This document shows, in pieces, positions 62,640 to 64,000 of a stretch of 64,000 nt of DNA. The notes below the pieces were generated by a model, which was not told the origin of the DNA, searched no databases, and was given only the letters and a program-made list of their open reading frames with translations. Each line of letters opens with the position of its first letter. The stretch's first letter is position 1. The position numbers and the translations under genes are program-made. The stretch is from CAYVBJ01 sp964449075 (lineage in GTDB: Bacteria; Bacteroidota; Rhodothermia; Balneolales; Balneolaceae). The DNA lies in the NCBI GenBank assembly GCA_964449075.1, contig CAYVBJ010000006.1:62001-126000 (forward strand), in the 5' to 3' direction.

Positions 62640-62909
62640 ATGTTAGAAAAATTAGCCTATTTATCTGCCGGACTTGGATTCACTTCAATTGCAACAAGTG
62701 TTGCCGCCTGGTATGCCGAAAAAGGAGACGACCAGGAAGAAAACGCACATGCAGAACGAACCGGTATCTTTATCGGGCTCTGGCCACAGACATTTTTTGC
62801 ACTGGCAATGATTCTGTTCAAATTGAAGGAGATGGGCCACGAGAAAGATGTGAAACGATTACTTGCCAAGCTGGAAGAGAAAGTAGAGGACGCAAAACCG
62901 AATAAATAA
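62640..62909 (+). CDS. small membrane protein (hypothetical)
   Basis: An 89-residue protein with two hydrophobic segments (about 5-24 and 43-61) separated by a charged loop (EKGDDQEENAHAERT), and a lysine/glutamate-rich C-terminal helix. It has a good ATG and a distinct composition from neighbouring non-coding DNA. No family named. Confidence 0.7.
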   Translation: MLEKLAYLSAGLGFTSIATSVAAWYAEKGDDQEENAHAERTGIFIGLWPQTFFALAMILFKLKEMGHEKDVKRLLAKLEEKVEDAKPNK

Positions 62910-63349
62910 TTGCTGGTAAGGTTAATAAACCAATAAGCCGCTTGACAATATTGCCGTGCGATATACGGCTCTGAAACAGAGCTATAGCCCGGTGATTGTT
63001 TTGCGGCTTTAGTTCTCTTTATCACATTCAAAATAGGAACACTTCCTCTATTTTATCTTTAAAGTCATAATATGGGGGTGTCCTATGTTTTCGGAATTTA
63101 GTGTCGACATTTGATTAAATAAGTTAACTCCCACATAAAATTAGTTCTCAGGAGATTAAACCGCGGAGGGCGCCAAGGGACGCAGTGTTTTTTCTGGACG
63201 GGATTTACCAGACGACCTGGTAGTTTCAGGTTGTGAAGGAATTTGATCGTCAGTCGTCAGATGAAATTGGAAGGATGTAACCGCAATGGGTGCAGAGGTA
63301 CGCGGAGTTCATATGGCAGGGATTCATCGGTTGTCCGGAAGAGAGAAAC
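62910..63349. other. 440-bp non-coding region with a structured element and two repeat patches
   Basis: It holds a multi-stem palindromic element at 62935-63009, two AACCGC-type patches (63156-63186 and 63278-63310), and otherwise A/T-rich sequence. No credible gene in either strand. Confidence 0.6.
62935..63009. repeat. multi-stem palindromic element
   Basis: Outer arms AAGCCGC (62935-62941) and GCGGCTT (63003-63009) enclose hairpins GCCGT/ACGGC (62953-62957 with 62965-62969) and GCTCTG/CAGAGC (62968-62973 with 62977-62982). The hairpins share two bases, so not all can form fully at once. It could be a REP-like element or a small structured RNA. Confidence 0.45.
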
Positions 63350-64000
63350 TTATTTCTCAATTTTTATTATCCCGTCATCCCACTCCATTTCAAAGTTCTC
63401 TTTTTCATGAAAATCGCTTTTTTTCCGGATCCAGGAGTTGTCCTGGAATATTCGCACAAATCCCCGTTCAAGCGGGGCTTTCGGATTCATCAGTTCGAGC
63501 CGATAGTGGCCGGCATTAACTCTTTCGCGGTAGCCGATGAGTATTTTATCCATTTCATACCTGAGTGATTTTTTGATAGAATCAGTGCGGTTTTTAAAAG
63601 ACTGAATTTGCTCATAGACTGCATGAAGTGCGTGTGACTGACTCAATCGCAATACTTTTTCCCGGTAAGCATCAGTTTTTTGCCGAATCCGGTTTTCCAT
63701 AGTGGTGCTTAGGTCTTCAATATAAAACCTGACTTCATTACTATCCGGAGTGGCAATAATTGCTGCCTGGGTTGGTGTGGCAGCGCGTGCATCAGCAACA
63801 AAATCACTGATGCTGAAATCCACTTCGTGTCCCACCGCGCTGATTACAGGGATTTTGCAATCAAAAATAGCCCGGGCCACAGCCTCCTCATTAAACGCCC
63901 AGAGATCTTCGAGTGAGCCGCCGCCTCTTCCCACAATCAGCAGGTCAACAGATTCCCCTTCCGAAAACCAATTGATCGCCTTCACCAGTTCGGGTGCCGC
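63350..64000 (-). CDS. xseA: exodeoxyribonuclease VII large subunit, C-terminal part
   Basis: A partial gene that runs off the right edge with its 5' end missing. The visible 216 residues hold the catalytic exonuclease VII large domain: LLIVGRGGGSLEDLWAFNEE, PVISAVGHEVDFSISDFVAD and ARAATPTQAAI are textbook XseA. A long helical coiled region (about 100-170 of the fragment) and the C-terminal PLERGFVRIF follow. With XseB it degrades single-stranded DNA to oligonucleotides. The true start lies outside; internal GTG/ATG codons should not be used. Confidence 0.95.
   Translation of the reverse strand, partial: AAPELVKAINWFSEGESVDLLIVGRGGGSLEDLWAFNEEAVARAIFDCKIPVISAVGHEVDFSISDFVADARAATPTQAAIIATPDSNEVRFYIEDLSTTMENRIRQKTDAYREKVLRLSQSHALHAVYEQIQSFKNRTDSIKKSLRYEMDKILIGYRERVNAGHYRLELMNPKAPLERGFVRIFQDNSWIRKKSDFHEKENFEMEWDDGIIKIEK

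Noticed and set aside
63286..63568. Plus-strand frames over the xseA 3' end
   Set aside because: They overlap strongly supported xseA coding sequence and a repeat patch, and have no recognisable protein features.
1..64000. Prophage, integrative element or biosynthetic cluster spanning the window
   Set aside because: No integrase, phage structural gene, conjugation gene, or NRPS/PKS-type enzyme is visible; most genes are housekeeping or envelope functions.

Overview
The window looks like a chromosomal stretch of a marine or halophilic member of the Bacteroidota/Balneolota group, most likely a Balneolaceae-type bacterium. This is an inference. It rests on moderate GC, A/T-rich leaders with few Shine-Dalgarno sequences, several TTG/GTG starts, DUF5686-type and carboxypeptidase-regulatory-domain proteins, thrombospondin-type-3 OmpA lipoproteins, a HmuY-family tail, methylmalonyl-CoA epimerase, a bacillithiol-type disulfide reductase, and promoter-like boxes resembling TTTG/TAnnTTTG. 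I see no prophage, insertion-sequence transposase, CRISPR array or rRNA.

Layout. 1-2.0 kb: C-terminus of a HmuY-like haem-binding protein, then a secreted CbiX-like chelatase protein. 2.3-6.6 kb: GH16 glucanase lipoprotein, TatD nuclease, PdxB (convergent with TatD) and a pyrimidine-nucleoside phosphorylase. 6.7-13.9 kb: a tightly packed seven-gene run led by PspA (PspA, two unknown coiled-coil proteins, enoyl-CoA hydratase, CNNM/CBS protein, AAA+ ATPase, PheA). 14.0-16.9 kb: a frameshifted subtilisin-like lipoprotein protease containing a ten-base homopolymer, and a BNR-repeat lipoprotein. 17.0-19.5 kb: a leftward STAS/anti-sigma kinase/PP2C partner-switch module. 20.1-27.4 kb: a five-gene disaccharide cluster (SSS symporter, fructokinase, amylosucrase, MFS transporter, trehalase).

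27.4-35.7 kb: SPOR lipoprotein, an orphan ABC ATPase, a mono-haem c-type protein, a UbiA-like membrane protein, tRNA-Arg(CCT) with two tRNA-derived repeats beside it, a DUF5686 outer-membrane protein, an OmpA lipoprotein and tRNA-Ala(GGC). 36.1-43.1 kb: a four-gene operon of exported protein, FecR-domain protein, outer-membrane barrel and CHASE2-class III nucleotide cyclase, probably one envelope-to-cyclic-nucleotide signalling unit. 43.5-48.8 kb: SRP RNA, YpdA-type reductase, a MITE-like and REP-like intergenic patch, YheT-type hydrolase, Ppx/GppA and methylmalonyl-CoA epimerase. 49.1-56.8 kb: an RND efflux operon with one membrane fusion lipoprotein and two different permeases. 57.0-64.0 kb: Dabb-domain exported protein, sugar-porter MFS, a carboxypeptidase-regulatory-domain protein, an SF1 helicase, a small membrane protein and the 3' part of xseA.

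The most interesting items are the FecR/outer-membrane/CHASE2-cyclase operon, the PspA-led operon with unknown partners, the HmuY-CbiX pairing, the possibly phase-variable protease, the tRNA-Arg-derived tandem units, and the short inverted-repeat families scattered between genes.
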